64,000 bases of DNA from assembly GCF_000003195.3 (NCBI RefSeq), contig NC_012871.2, positions 21,768,658 through 21,832,657 on the forward strand, written 5' to 3'. The DNA is from Sorghum bicolor (Eukaryota; Streptophyta; Magnoliopsida; Poales; Poaceae). Shown here in pieces: positions 33,395 through 45,719 of this stretch. The translations under genes and the position numbers were made by a program. How positions within the stretch are numbered: the stretch's first letter is position 1; every line of letters starts with the position of its first letter. The notes below the pieces were generated by a model that worked only from the letters and a program-made list of their open reading frames with translations, did not search any database and was not told the origin of the DNA.

Positions 33395-35562
33395 GAAAAC
33401 AGAGAGTCCCGTTCGGAGGACTTAAAAACACCGAACGCCTTGCCAAGAGGTAAACTTGGTAGTTATCCTTTCCCTTTTAATTATTTCAAATAATCTACTT
33501 AGTTAATCATGTTCATGCTATCCTAAAAAGAAAATAAAAATATGAAAAACAGTAAGCCCCATGTGAGTATACGAGTGGCATTAAACACATAAGTACATTC
33601 ACTGTGGTGGCATAAAAATAAAATAAATATTTCTTTTCTGCTCTATAAAAATGAAAATATAAAAATAGAGAGTAATAATTATTAAGGAGTCTCAACGTGA
33701 TAAAGGCTAGATATTTATGCTAACACTTAATCAGTTCCACAAGCTTTGTTGTCTATTTGAGCTCCACAGAATTTAAGAATCAAGAATACTAGCAGACGGA
33801 GGACATTCTAATAGCTGTCAGAAGGCTGCTGACTTTCAAATATACCTCTGCCACCTGCTAGCTACATCAAGAGAAATTACGTCAAAATTCAGCTTGGGGA
33901 AGAGCACCCCCATTTATCTCGATAAGTATTTCTATCTATCTATCTTTATACTTATATTATATTAGAATTTAAATATACATAACTATGGAAAACCAAATAA
34001 AGATTTTATGCTTATATATATATCTTTTGCTTAGTGTGTTTAATAAATAAATAAAGTGGCTATGCTAATCTGTATCTAAATAAAACTCTAGCATGGATAT
34101 GATGAATAGTTGCTCTACCTAATTTGCACATTTTAAGTTCTCTCTCAAGTTTAGATATAACTGTTATAATTTAAAGCTTGCTCTAGACCTGAACTTGTGG
34201 GATGAAAACTTGATCTGAAGTCTAAGTTGTTAATGGATACGATATGGGAAGGTTGAGTTGCTGTTTATCTGTTCCTAGAGATGCTAGAATTCTGGAGAAT
34301 TTTATCTTTGAAAATCTTTAAAATATTGCATGATGAGTTCCTGTATGATGAGAGTTTAAATTCCTACCACAGCCATATATACATGCTTGCTAGACTTTGA
34401 GCCACACATTTACTATTTACTGCTTATGAGCATTGAGTATGGTCAAGCTGTGTAGACCCTTAGGAGCTTGTCATGTGGTTAAATCAAGATTTCACTTGCA
34501 CGTTCACTCATATATGCTACTTCTACTCCGGAAGTACCATCCACATATATCCATCCATTTCCATCTCCAGAATCACCTAAAAAAATATTCTACTCCTAAT
34601 CCGGGAGAGAATAGCCAAAAATATTTCTGTTTTTCCCTTGTGAAATAAATGCTCAAGTTATCTTGTTACTACCACTTGCTATATTATCTCAAGAGATGAG
34701 TGCTCTAAAAAAAGAGAGAAAAAAAAAGATACGAGGAAATAAAAAGGGGCAAGTGCCCGGAACCTCGAAAGAAAAGAAAAAGTGAGACGAGAGGTAAAAA
34801 TGGACAAGTGTCCGACAGTAGAATTAGGGGTACAAGATACCCACCTGAGAGGAAAGAAAAAGAAAAAGAAGAGCATCTCATTCTCCTCAAAAACTTTCAA
34901 AAAGCAAGGAAGGTATGTATCCCCTCAAAGAGCAAAAGTAGAATTAGGCTTTTACCATTGTTATCACCATCGTCACCATTATCATCATTCATTCGCCACA
35001 CATTCACATCTTGATTTGACTTAATGATTTGTTTCTTTGGATCCATGGTTTGACTATACAATACATGTCTTGTAAGTTTGTATACTTTATCTCCCACCTA
35101 TGAGCTCCAGATATTAAATCCTTATTAGAGTAGGGTGAGAGAGAAGGCAATGTCATTATGCCATATACCACAAATACCACATACATTTTCAGAGAAGGCA
35201 TATACCATCACTGCCTTGGTAAGGATCTAGAAATACCACAAAAGAGAGATTTGAGAGAATCATACAAGGAATCTCTGAGTTTTATTTGAAAATCTGCAAA
35301 AACTCTAGAACTATAGCTGATCAAGAATAAGCGACATGGCACTTGGCTAGACCGTTCTATCTTTTAACTGCTCAAGATGGAAGTGACAGTTACAAGTCCC
35401 ATGGTGAAAGGTAAAGTAAGTAAGTTTCAAGTCTTGATAGTTTACTCAAACTCAGTGATGAGATCTTATTTAAAAGCATGTGTACCGTCAATTTTTAAAG
35501 ATATTGCAACAACTTCTGATCCATCGCTGAGTCTAGCCTTGCTCAGGGACGAGCAAGAGGTA
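33395..35562 (+). other. 3' untranslated region of element II
   Basis: About 2.2 kb, AT-rich, no gene. It includes a G-rich hairpin-like tract (AGCTTGGGGAAGAGCACCCC, 33891-33910), a short TA run near 34013, and the block shared with I and III (GGGGCAAGTGCCC near 34746; one ATGGACAAGTGT unit near 34800). Confidence 0.7.
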
Positions 35563-35576
35563 AGCTTGGGGGAGTT
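35563..35576 (+). other. PPT of element II
   Basis: AGCTTGGGGGAGTT immediately before the TG of the right LTR. Confidence 0.86.
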
Positions 35577-37197
35577 TGTTGACGGTCCTTAAGTATCAAA
35601 TTTAATTATTAAATAAACAAAGAAAAGGATACAAATGAAATCAACATCTAGACTTAGGGTTTTATCTGACAGAATTCCACGAGTTTTGGTGTTTGTCTAT
35701 TTCTGCAGGTGGTTATCCGGAAATACGAAAGAAAGACCCACACGTCGGGATTACATAGAGATATTAATGTGCCGCGCAATTATCTTACATCTAAAAGACT
35801 CCAGAAGCCACAGGAAGAAAGCGGAGGCCGAACGGGGCTAGAGGCAGGGCGCCCGCCCTCTGTTGGAGTCCAATCAGGACTCTGTTTCTCGGGAGATCTC
35901 CACCGACCTAAAGGATCAAGGATAACCGTTCAATCAATGTCGGTTTGATCCAACGGCCCATATTCACTTGAAGGGACTATAAAACCAGACCCCCTGGCCC
36001 CTGGAGGAGAGAGCCTCTCAACCCTAATTCATTATTCTTCAAGGGAGAAGAAGCCTCTGATCAAGATTAGAGCCACCACATCAATTAGACATCTAGATTA
36101 GCATAGCTACATAGGATTAGAACAAGAAGGAGTCAATCTTCGATTGGTTTCCGGATCTGTCAAGAGGATTCTTGGTAATTCTCTAATTGTGCTTCTAATT
36201 GTTCTTCTAATTATCTTTGTTCTTCAATATTATGAATATGACTTTGTAATACTTCAATATATTGCTTATGACTTTGCTCTACTTGTTTATATTCAAGATT
36301 ATATTGTTCTTAGTTTATCATAGTTATGTACTTGGCTTAGTTAGATTGGATCTATATACATGCTTAGGATCGTATAGCGTTTATTTTTATCCATTGGATC
36401 CATGGGTAAATGATAGATATTGTGTAGGCGTGGTGCTTATACCGTATTACATCGAGGGGTAGTTCGTGATAGTGACAGCTTCATTGATTCTTATATAGTC
36501 CCCCTCTCGTGTATTGGGCTAGCAGAGCAATATTATTACGGAGGAGTGATTGCTATGTTTCTCATTTACCTTGCTAATATCACTATGCATGGGTGTAATC
36601 TTGTCTCGCAATGATTGCTAAGTATGCTTGCACTAACTATGATAATGCTAGACTATATAGTCGAGAATAACTTAGGAAATATTCTTGTAGTTCGTTCTAA
36701 TTCCATGCTAATGACTTTCTAGAGTATCTAATTGAGGTGCTTATCATATTTATTATGTGGCTAGTTATGATCAGATTAATTATCTTTGTCACTATTCATT
36801 ACTTCATATATCTTTTATGTGATACTTATCCCTGTATGAAAGAGTTAGATAAATGTTCTCAATTATACATGCAATGATAGATACTCAATCTCATATTCTA
36901 TTCTGTAATCAATATTGATGATTATTAATCCCTCCCCAGTGGTAAAAATATAAATAACGATACCTAGAATACTTTCCGGTTAAAATGCTGCATCGGAATT
37001 AATCTGTGCGCTTGCAGATCCCATTCATTGTTTATTTAGAAGAGCAATTGCATATTTCAATACCGCGTCTCTCATGTCATGCTGGGGATGACAACTTGGC
37101 TTAAGTGGTGTGAGGTATAGGTTTGGCATTTTTGGCACCGTTACTAGATTTAGAAAACTAAGTCTACTTTTGGTAATGATGTTAAGAATACCCAACA
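35577..37197 (+). repeat. 3' LTR of element II
   Basis: 1621 bp, TGTTGACGGTCC…ATACCCAACA. Colinear with 28944-30583 apart from small indels, for example a gap near 36448. Confidence 0.94.
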
Positions 37198-37202
37198 GGG
37201 AA

Positions 37203-37856
37203 TGATTGCTATGTTTCTCATTTACCTTGATAATATCACTATGCATGGGCGTAATCTTGTCTCATAATGATTGCTAAGTATAATTGCACGAACTATGATA
37301 TGCTAGACTGTATAGTTAAGAATAACTTAGGAAATATTCTTGTAGTTCGTCCTAATTTCATGCTAATGACTTGCTAGAATATCTAATTGAGGTGCTTATC
37401 ATATTTATATGTGGCTAAGTTATGCTGTTCAGATTAATTATCTTTGTCACTATTCATTACTTTATATATCCTTTATGTGACACTTATCCCTGTATGAAAG
37501 AGTTAGATAAATGTTCTCAATTATACATGCAATGATAGATACTCAATCTTATATTCCATTCTATAATCAACACTGATGATTACTAATCCCTTCCCAGTGG
37601 TAAAAATATAAATAACGATACCTGGAATACTTTCCGGTTAAAATGCTACATCGGTATTAATCTGTGCGCTTGCAGATCCAACTTGATTATTTATTTAGAT
37701 GAGCAATTGCATATTTCAATACCGTGTCTCTCATATCATGCTGGGGATGACAACTTGGCTTAAGTGGTATGAGGGATAGGTTTGGCATTTTTGGCACCGT
37801 TATCAGAATTAGAAAACTAAGTCTACTTTTGGTAATGATGTTAAGAATACCCAACA
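37203..37856 (+). repeat. 5' LTR of element III, second part
   Basis: Resumes at TGATTGCTATGTTTCTC after the right TSD of II (37198-37202) and runs to …ATACCCAACA. Together with 27946-28943 it gives 1652 bp, equal to the 3' LTR. Confidence 0.93.
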
Positions 37857-37864
37857 AGCATTTT

Positions 37865-37881
37865 TGGCGCTGTTGTCGGGA
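37865..37881 (+). other. PBS of element III (tRNA-Asp, decayed)
   Basis: TGGCGCTGTTGTCGGGA, 14 of 17 positions matching the complement of tRNA-Asp; two of the three changes are C to T and one is G to A. Confidence 0.8.
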
Positions 37882-38015
37882 AAGGTTGATTACTAATCAA
37901 GAATGGATATAGGATTTTGAGTCATCATTCGCATCACTAATATAATTGAGCTTATCAATTGTCTCATACAGTTTTACCCCGATATTTTCCTATTTTATCT
38001 TATGCAGGGTAATGT

Positions 38016-39090
38016 ATGAATAGAAGACATCTTCCAGGAAATTTTGTTGACAATCCCGAAGCATTATTCAGAAAAACAAGAGCCAAGCTCAAGAAGAGAT
38101 CATCAACACTTCAGCAAGAAGCTTCATCCAATCAAGAAGATCACTGGAACTTGTCTTCAGAATTTGAAGCCATGGCGAACAAATCGATCCGTGAGTTCTC
38201 AGCTCCCACTACGGACAACTGGACCAGCTGCAGAGATCGACGGCAACTTTGAGCTCAAGCCTGGACTTATCAACATGGTGCAATCCAACCAGTTCTGTGG
38301 GAAAGCACATGAAGATGCTAGTGCTCATCTCCAACACTTTCTACAGATTTGCAGCACATTTACCATATCAGGAGTCCCCAGAGTTGCTATACTACTTCGC
38401 CTCTTCCCATTCTCACTGTTAGGGAGAGCGAAGCAGTGGTTCTAAGCTACAAAGGAGAAGAATACTACGTGGGCACTCTGCTCCACAAACTTTCTAGCTA
38501 AGTTCTTTTGCATGGGCAAGACCAATGCTCTCCGTGGGAAAATTACAAATTTTCAGCAACAACATGATGAATCCGTTCTAGAAGCATGGGAGCGCTTCCA
38601 AGACTACATCCTAGAATGTCCCCATCATGGAATAGAGAGCTGGCTATTAATGCAGACGTTTTATCATGGGCTCAGCAACAGTGCCCGAGAGACCATGGAT
38701 GTGCAGCTGGAGGAGCATTCTTATCACTCACCATACCATAAGCCACAGCTCTTGTGGACAAGATGGCGTCCAACCAAGGCTGGAATGAAGAAAGGACCCA
38801 GACACGCAAGAGAGGTGGAGGTATGCATCATCTTAAGGAGGTAGACATGCTGTCTGCAAAGCTAGACTTGCTCATGAAGAAGCTCGATGATAGAGCTGGA
38901 GATAAGAAATAAGTTATGCATATCTACGACTCTCACATGACTTGTGAGGAGTGTGGAGATACTGGACACTCAGGCAATCACTGCCCTGAGATGCTTGAGG
39001 ATGTAAACTCCATCAACAACAACAACAACAACTACTACAACCGTCCTCAACAAAATCAAGGTTGGAATCAACAAAGGCCTAACTACTCAG
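38016..39090 (+). pseudogene. gag: Athila-type gag with zinc knuckle (element III), broken
   Basis: ATG 38016 opens MNRRHLPGNFVDNPEALFRK in a clean N-terminal frame through MANKSIREFSAPTTDN. An 8-bp deletion near 38219 then shifts it relative to II. The homology continues (GLINMVQSNQFCG, ISGVPRVAILLRLFPF); TAA interrupts after KQWF (38443-38445), a 1-base deletion near 38701 shifts frame, and TAA occurs before VMHIYDSH (about 38910). The CCHC knuckle CEECGDTGHSGNHCPE is intact (about 38941-38990). The region equivalent to the 294-bp segment of II is missing, so gag joins the protease frame directly. Confidence 0.87.
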
Positions 39091-40326
39091 ACATGTTTGA
39101 TGTAGGTAACTACTGGAGTAACCCCGTCACTGAAGTTACTACTGACCTTATGTCGGTCAAGAGAGGCGATCCAGGATGCCCCATCATCCCGATCTCCATC
39201 GGCATGGTGAACTTCCCAGAAGCACTCTGCGACTTTGGCTCCAGCGTCAACGTTATGCATAGGGTACTCTATGAAAAATTCTTTACATATCCTTTATTAG
39301 AAACAACCATGTGTTTGTAGTTTGCAGATTGGACGTTAAGTTTCCCAAAGGGAATATTAAAGAACCTCTGTGTCCGAGTTGGTACCTTGTACGCCCCAGC
39401 AGACTTCGTGGTGATAGAGACCGGTAATGATGAGAGGGCACCCATCATCTTAGGGAGGCCATTCTTAAACACCTCGGGAGCTATCATCTATGCTAGCACT
39501 GCCAAGATCCGTTTCTACATCAAAGAGAGGAAGGAGACGTTTTCCTTCAAGAACAAGACCACACAAATCTCAGGGCAATCTCGACATGAACCAAGGAAGA
39601 GGACCAACAGGAGGAACAAGAACAAGCAAGTGTGGACCGAGTCAGCTAAGACGGTCACTGCAGTTCAAGAAGGTCAAGATCATCGACTTAAGTCACCGTT
39701 TCTGACCAAGAAGGACGACCCAGGAATGCCAAGCATCTATTGCTCCATAAATGGATACAACTTCTACAAGATGTTTTGCGACACCGGATCGGGCGTCAAC
39801 ATAATGGCCGCAGTCACCTATCGGCTCTTGTTCGGAACCATGCCCCTAAAAGCAACATACATTCAGCTCCAGATGGCAGATCAGACATTTTGAGAGGTTA
39901 AAGGTACAGTAACTGATGTCCCTGTCAAAATAGACAATCATTTTGTCTACATAGACTTTCAGGTTATTGACATGGGAGAAGACGAATACGATCCACCCAT
40001 CATCCTTGGAGGACCGTTCCTCAACACCGTTAAAGCAATCATCTACATTGGAACTGGAGAAGTCCATATGCACTTCCCCTCAGAGAAGGTACGCCGCTAT
40101 TTTACTGACCCTAACTATATCGTTGAAGACTCTAAGCAGGTCAGGATAAGAAGAAGACGACGCAACCGCAACCAGAAGAGGCAAATCATCAAGGACGGAT
40201 GGGCAGACTATGAAGGAGAAGTGATAAGGTCTAAAGACATACAACTTGAACAAGATTATCCTGAGAAGACCATAGCACCGAGTCAGGTGTGGAGAGAGAA
40301 GATAACTATACACGAAGAAGAGGCGC
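39091..40326 (+). pseudogene. pro: Tandem retropepsin-like proteases (element III), interrupted by IV
   Basis: Domain 1 has ALCDFGSSVNVM (GAC at 39231), without the A insertion seen in II, but TAG at 39317-39319 interrupts after TTMCL; it continues to PIILGRPFLNT. Domain 2 has MFCDTGSGVNIM (GAC at 39780), a TGA after MADQTF (39891-39893), and PPIILGGPFLNT, where the usual Arg is Gly. The two active sites are 549 bp apart, 550 in II. Element IV interrupts the acidic tail at 40327; the last codons are at 56156-56202. Confidence 0.87.
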
Positions 40327-43300
40327 TGTAACACCCCAGTGTTATGGTTGCATTAATCATGTGCATAGCATAAGCATCATCATCTACTCAAAGCATATCA
40401 TGATCATCATCTATCTTGAGCCATGTCATTTTATGCAAAAATGTGTTTTAAATTGCTTAGATAGGCTTCCTATGCTTATGTTTGAGTGAACCATGCTTGT
40501 GTTTGTGCTTAATGCCTTGGTAATTAGTTTATCTATGTTTAACTTGACTTTGGTAACAATGTTCATGTTGGTCACTTATCCAAAATATGCCCTTAAGTCA
40601 TACTTATGAAAATAGGCCCTAGAAACGTCTTTTGCTTAGGCTTTTAAAACGTGTTTCATAAATTGTTTGCATGTCAATACTTTCTATAGCAAAGTTGTAG
40701 CAAATTTTATAAGGAACAAAAGTTGTTTTATGTCCATCTCATGAAAATGACCAAAAATAGCTCAAAAGTGACCCACAAGGCAGATTTGGGGCTGTTTCCA
40801 ACACTTAGAAAATTTTCTAAGTCCGGGAACGGAACCAGTTTGCTTGATCGGTTTTGAAAACTCTATATCTTTCAATCCATGCCGATCTGGCCTTTGCTCC
40901 AATTAACAAAGTTGTAGAACTTAGTTGGAAATCCAACTTTGTCAACTACACCGTCCTCTAATTCGTTCTGGTTTGGGAGTAAATCGTTGCCAAAGTAGCT
41001 CTATCAGTCGGCCATCGTTTTGTCTGAATCGGTTTGAAGCTCGCCGACGTGGCCGACCGGCGGCAGCGCAACGGCGACATTTGGCGCCCGTACGCCGTTC
41101 CTGGCCCCGCCTGTCAGCTTCCGTCGCGTGCATGACCTCCACGGCGTCGCCCGCGCCGAGTGGACGCGTCCACTTCGCTCTCCCTCGCCCTGCTCGCCAG
41201 AAACGCGGCCGCCGAGAGCTCTCCTCCGCGAGCTTACTCCGGCGAGCTCGCGCGCGTTCCCTACTGCGCCATTGCCCACCAAACTTCACCCAAAGCTCCG
41301 CCGTGAACCGCTCTCCAATCTCCACCCTCTAACTCGCCGAGAAACCCACCGGTGAGCCGACATTTCCTTCTTCCCCCAAATCGGGTCGCCGTGACCTTCG
41401 TCTCTGGCGAACTCAATGCCGAGCTCTGTGAAGCCTCTCGTCGTCTCTGGTCAGGTCCTAGAAGTAGCTTAGGTCCTTAGCGAGTTTTTGCGCCACTTGG
41501 TGGACGCTCTACCGAGCTCTCCGTCGCCGGACACGGTGCGCAGCGCCGCCGTGCTTCCGCCGGAGATGGGTGCTCTCGTGGCCAGCGTGTTCCACGAGGA
41601 TCCCGGCCAAGCTGTGTACCTAGGAAGCTTCGCCGTAGTCCGCTGGTGCTGTAGAAGGCCTTAGGTTGCGCTCTACCGGTCTGAGGGCTCCGGCGTAACG
41701 CCGAGCACCTCCGCCGAGCCGCCATCGTCGACGGCGAGCCCCTTCCGGTGGCTCCGCCGTGGGGAAAAGGGGGTCAATCGAGTCGCTAGGGTTTGGGGAT
41801 CACGCTGATGCCCTTGGTTTGGCCGGAGACCTCGCCGTCGCGGAGGAATCGCCAACGAAAGTCGCCTCGGCCGTGAGGAAGAAGAACCTGACAGATGGGG
41901 TCCACTGTCAGTGTCACCTCTTTCCCTCCTTTTCTTTTATTCAAAATCCTGATTTTTGGCTTTCTTACAAAAATCATATCTCCTGTTTCTGAGATCCAAA
42001 AATTGTGAAACAAGTTTTGTGGTATTCCTTGAGATGGCTAGTTTTTAATAAAAATATAAAATGAACCATGTTTTCTGGGAAATTATTTATTAAGGATTTA
42101 ATCTTGTTATTCATGGATAAATGTATATCTCTTGTTATACTACTTAGTTTACTCTGAAAATTTTATGGTAGTCTCTGTATGGTATGAGAGTGCTTTGGTA
42201 AATATTTCAGTATTTTTGGAGCACTGCAGCTTTGTTATGTAATTTATGATTGAAATGTGGCTTGTTTCTTTAATTAAATCGTATAAAATAATTGGTGCTT
42301 ATGCTGGTGCTCTACTTTGGTAGTAAACATATTCATGATATTTCTCATATATAAATAATCTGAAATCTGTTGTTTGGTACCATATAAGTCATGTTTCTGA
42401 ATTTATGAAATAAACACCTAGGCACATGTTAAATACATATCTTTATTTTGGTATGTGCATTTGCTCTGAAATTTTTATGGTGATGCTCTGATGTTATACT
42501 TGTGCCTCTGTAATTTTTGTAGATTTTTCTGAGCACTCTAACTAGTATCTTGTAAATATGCTCTTATCTAGAGTTAATTAATAAATACCTTGTTAAGTAG
42601 ATGTTTTGGGGTTTGCATCTGATGATCTGGTAACTTTGTAATATGTTTGTGCTCATAGGCCATGTGGTTGGCATGGTTTGTGTTTGGATCATGTCATTAA
42701 ATAATTAACTATAGGGTTAAATGCTGTTCTGGACAGCAAGGGAGCAATTTAGCTGTTACTTAATGATAACTTGACTTTCTGTGAAACTTTTCTAAATCAA
42801 AGTTGTTCTAAACTGTTGAACTAGCTGTGGTTTAAATTTGAGGTCATTTGGCCAAGTGGTTTAAAAGTTAGAGCTGTTCCAAGTTGGGTTCCAGAAATAG
42901 GTACTCTCTGTTTTTCTGGAACAGAACCTGGAACTTTGTTTAAATGGCTAGTTTCATGTATGAATCTTGCTGTCATGTTTAAAGATGAGTTGTAGACAAT
43001 TTCATAAGCTTTCCAGAATGTCTTCACTCATGTTTGTTGGACCTGTCTATCTTTAGTTATGATTTATTTACTGAGCATACTTGTTTTGTGTTGTTTGCTG
43101 CTTTAGTGCCATGATAGGTTTTGGGTTATGTTAACTTATTTATTTGTGTGAGTTAGTATAACCCTTGCTCCGTAAATGAGTGTCCAGTGAGTTACTTGTG
43201 TTATCAAGCATTCATCTCTAGCATGTGCATCTTCTTATTGTTCGAGCATGCAATAGGTGCATCGGACGCGACAGCCTCCTACGAGCTGCAAGTGAATCCC

Positions 43301-44903
43301 GAAGGCCAGGAGGGCAGCCAGGAGGTGGAGGTCCAGCAAGCCGGACTCGAGGAGCCCGAAGAAGAAGTTGAGTGCCCGAATCACGAGCCGGCATCGTTCG
43401 TGAAAGGCAAGCCCCGGAGCATTCTAAGTCTTCCTTTATTTTCGAAAGTTCACTTAATATGTTCTATCTATTGATGCATTACGTATAGGAGTTGTGATGA
43501 AACTGTTGCTACATTCTACTCTATCCTTGTCCAGATAACTCACCACACCCTGGGTGTAGAGTTAGGATCGAGTAGCAGCTTAGCCATGCTTTAATCGGTA
43601 GAAGTCGGGTGATATCCTGTCACCTGCGCGATATAGGGTTATGTCGGATCACGATGGTCTATATGTGCTATCGTGGATGGAACCTGATTAAATTGACTTA
43701 AGCCGGGCGGAGTTTGCAAGTTGGTAGTAACTCCGTCTGTGGCAGCTAAGGACCGATCGTTGTACGTCCTCTTGTCATGTTGAACGCATGCCTAACACTT
43801 AGTTGGCCGGATAACTCGTTCCGACAGCGAAGCCGAGTAGTATGACTCAGGCCGGAAGACCGGCAAGTATAAAGTGCGCACTACCGGAGGAAGTGCGGTG
43901 TGCGGGGGACCATTGGCGTAAGCCCAAAGGCAGGTGAGTTAAAATTCCTGACCTCCCTGGCAGAGTGGTAGCCCTGGGAGTGCGGCGCTGATCGGAGCCG
44001 CGATTCCTGAGTTGTACCAAAGGTGACCCGTTGGCTCTCCGGCAGGGGATGCTTGGGTGAGTGCTAGGAATAATCCTCCAGCTGGATAGGAATTCGATTC
44101 GAATTGCCGTCTCTCCCGGTTAGTGAGAACTTGACAGAGCAGCGGCAAACATAGCATCCACTAATGAACTTGGTTCCTGGAAATGATGATAGCAGGAAGA
44201 ACATATGATGAACTTGATATGGTTATTATTGCTTGTAATAATCAAGTGATGTGTTGTAGTACAGGTGCTAATCTAGTGGTAGGCTGACGATAAATAAATA
44301 TGATGCTCTCAAAGTAACTTAGTCGTAAGTTAAGCTTTTGGCAAAAGGTGAGTCAACCAGCTCCACTTGATATTTAGCCTTGCATGATCCTTGGTGTCTT
44401 TTATGTTTTACTAGACGGGTAAGTCTAGCTGAGTACATTCTCGTATTCAGGGTTTATTCCCACCTGTTGCAGATGATATCTTTTATGACGGATTCTGCAA
44501 GACCTGTCTCCATCCCGCTAGGGATGAGGACTAACCGTTGGGCACGGTTCTCTAACCATCTCGACTCTGATGCTTTTGGAAGGATGGCATAGACTCTGGC
44601 AGTAACCCGAACTATGAACTGAACTTTGGAATGAGTGTGTAACTATTTTGCTTCCACTATTTCGAACAAGGGTTATAATAACTTAATACTCCGATGTGGT
44701 GCCGCTTCGACGGCAACGTATGACTATGTAACATTCGTTGTGTTTATGTTGAACTATTACGATCTTGGTTTGTTGCGAGTTGGTTTGAAGTCCTTCGTGA
44801 TTTCAATTGACTACCGGGATTATATGGGCTCAAGTTTGGAAACTTGATTGCTTGTCGATCGTTTCTGCACTTGAACTCTTATAATTTGGTCGGTTCTGTG
44901 ACA
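40327..44903 (+). repeat. 5' LTR of element IV
   Basis: 4577 bp. AT-rich start, a GC-rich patch (about 41040-41900) open in several frames on both strands, a long AT-rich part (42000-43200), an exon-like acidic-peptide patch (about 43255-43406), and a structured GC-richer part to the end. ORFs inside it are repeated in the 3' LTR because the DNA is repeated, and I do not call them genes. Confidence 0.96.
43255..44424 (+). promoter_or_regulatory. Candidate splice donors in the IV LTR
   Basis: Four donor-like sites lie in the transcribed half: AAAG/GCAAGC (cut after 43406, GC type), CAG/GTGAGT (after 43933, perfect consensus), AAG/GTGAGT (after 44347) and CGG/GTAAGT (after 44418). An earlier one is CCG/GTGAGC (after 41351). 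They could pair with the acceptors at 45719 and 47166. Motif evidence only. Confidence 0.45.
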
Positions 44904-44905
44904 GC

Positions 44906-44917
44906 TGGCATCGGAGC
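44906..44917 (+). other. PBS of element IV (Met-tRNA type, degenerate)
   Basis: TGGCATCGGAGC, two bases after the LTR, matches 10 of 12 positions of TGGTATCAGAGC. Confidence 0.75.
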
Positions 44918-45719
44918 AAGTTCAGCATTATAAATGCAGCGTTTGTGTATTTGAAATAAAAGAGTTTTTAAATAAAATGGGGTAAAACAAATAATTAAGT
45001 TATGCCAGTGGTCGAATCCTCCTTCCCCACATAAGGACTATAGGTGGCTATTTAAGTACTGACTTGGGGGGTTTTATTTATGCATCTCCGGCAGTACTCA
45101 GGTATGGATGTGTGATGACCGCACTATGCTACCCTGTGGTCTAATGGTGGAGGTAGCCTTCATATGTGAATTAGCCACATATGTCGCTAGATTTAAATTA
45201 TGCAACATCGCACCTACGCCCTGGTAAGTGTGAGCTGTGAGAGCATGATCGTCCAAATGGCGGTCTAGGGGAGTGTTCGTGGTGGTTTTCTGGAGTGGTT
45301 ACATGTCGAAACCATAGAACTACGAAAGAAACTTAATTGGGGAGTATTTAATTTCTCAGGTAGTTGTGGTGTCATTGTTTGAGCATGTTGTCATGCCCAA
45401 GCGATGTGCACTTAGTTTACTGCTTTCTTGAGTGATATATTGGGAATTATTGGGCTGAAATAAAGTTTTCTGCAGGTACTCTAACAGCGCACGTGTAAAC
45501 CGATAGTTATCGTATCGAGAGCCGAATGTATGCCACCGTATATCCGTTAGAATATTAATTTTCTAAGTTTGTGAGGATGTACGGTTCGTGCATGCATCAT
45601 GTCGCATTCATACATACCTTCTGTCTACTCCTTCCCTTACAATTTCGTCCCTTTTAAATAAATAAATGTTGCTTAAACTAATCCTCTTTTACCCATGGTA
45701 TTCCTATTCCTTTCCACAG

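Larger units (their letters stand above)
28944..37197 (+). mobile_element. Element II: full-length, pol-less Athila-like element
   Basis: LTRs of 1640 and 1621 bp; PBS for tRNA-Asp; gag with CCHC knuckle; two tandem protease domains; long 3' region; PPT. TSD GGGAG (28939-28943) versus GGGAA (37198-37202). It sits in the 5' LTR of its close relative III, and excision restores that LTR exactly. No RT, RNase H, integrase or ORF1 is present. gag and protease have a few lesions, fewer than in III. Confidence 0.93.

Noticed and set aside
40925..41332. ORFs of 60-135 codons on both strands in the GC-rich part of the IV LTR (repeated at 52172-52579)
   Set aside because: They overlap on opposite strands, are Arg/Ala/Pro-rich as expected of GC-rich DNA without stops, and are conserved only because both LTRs are almost identical.
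43187..43474. 95-codon ORF in the IV LTR as a stand-alone gene
   Set aside because: Only the central patch looks exon-like, the start is arbitrary, and the copy in the other LTR is the same DNA. Kept only as a finding on splicing.
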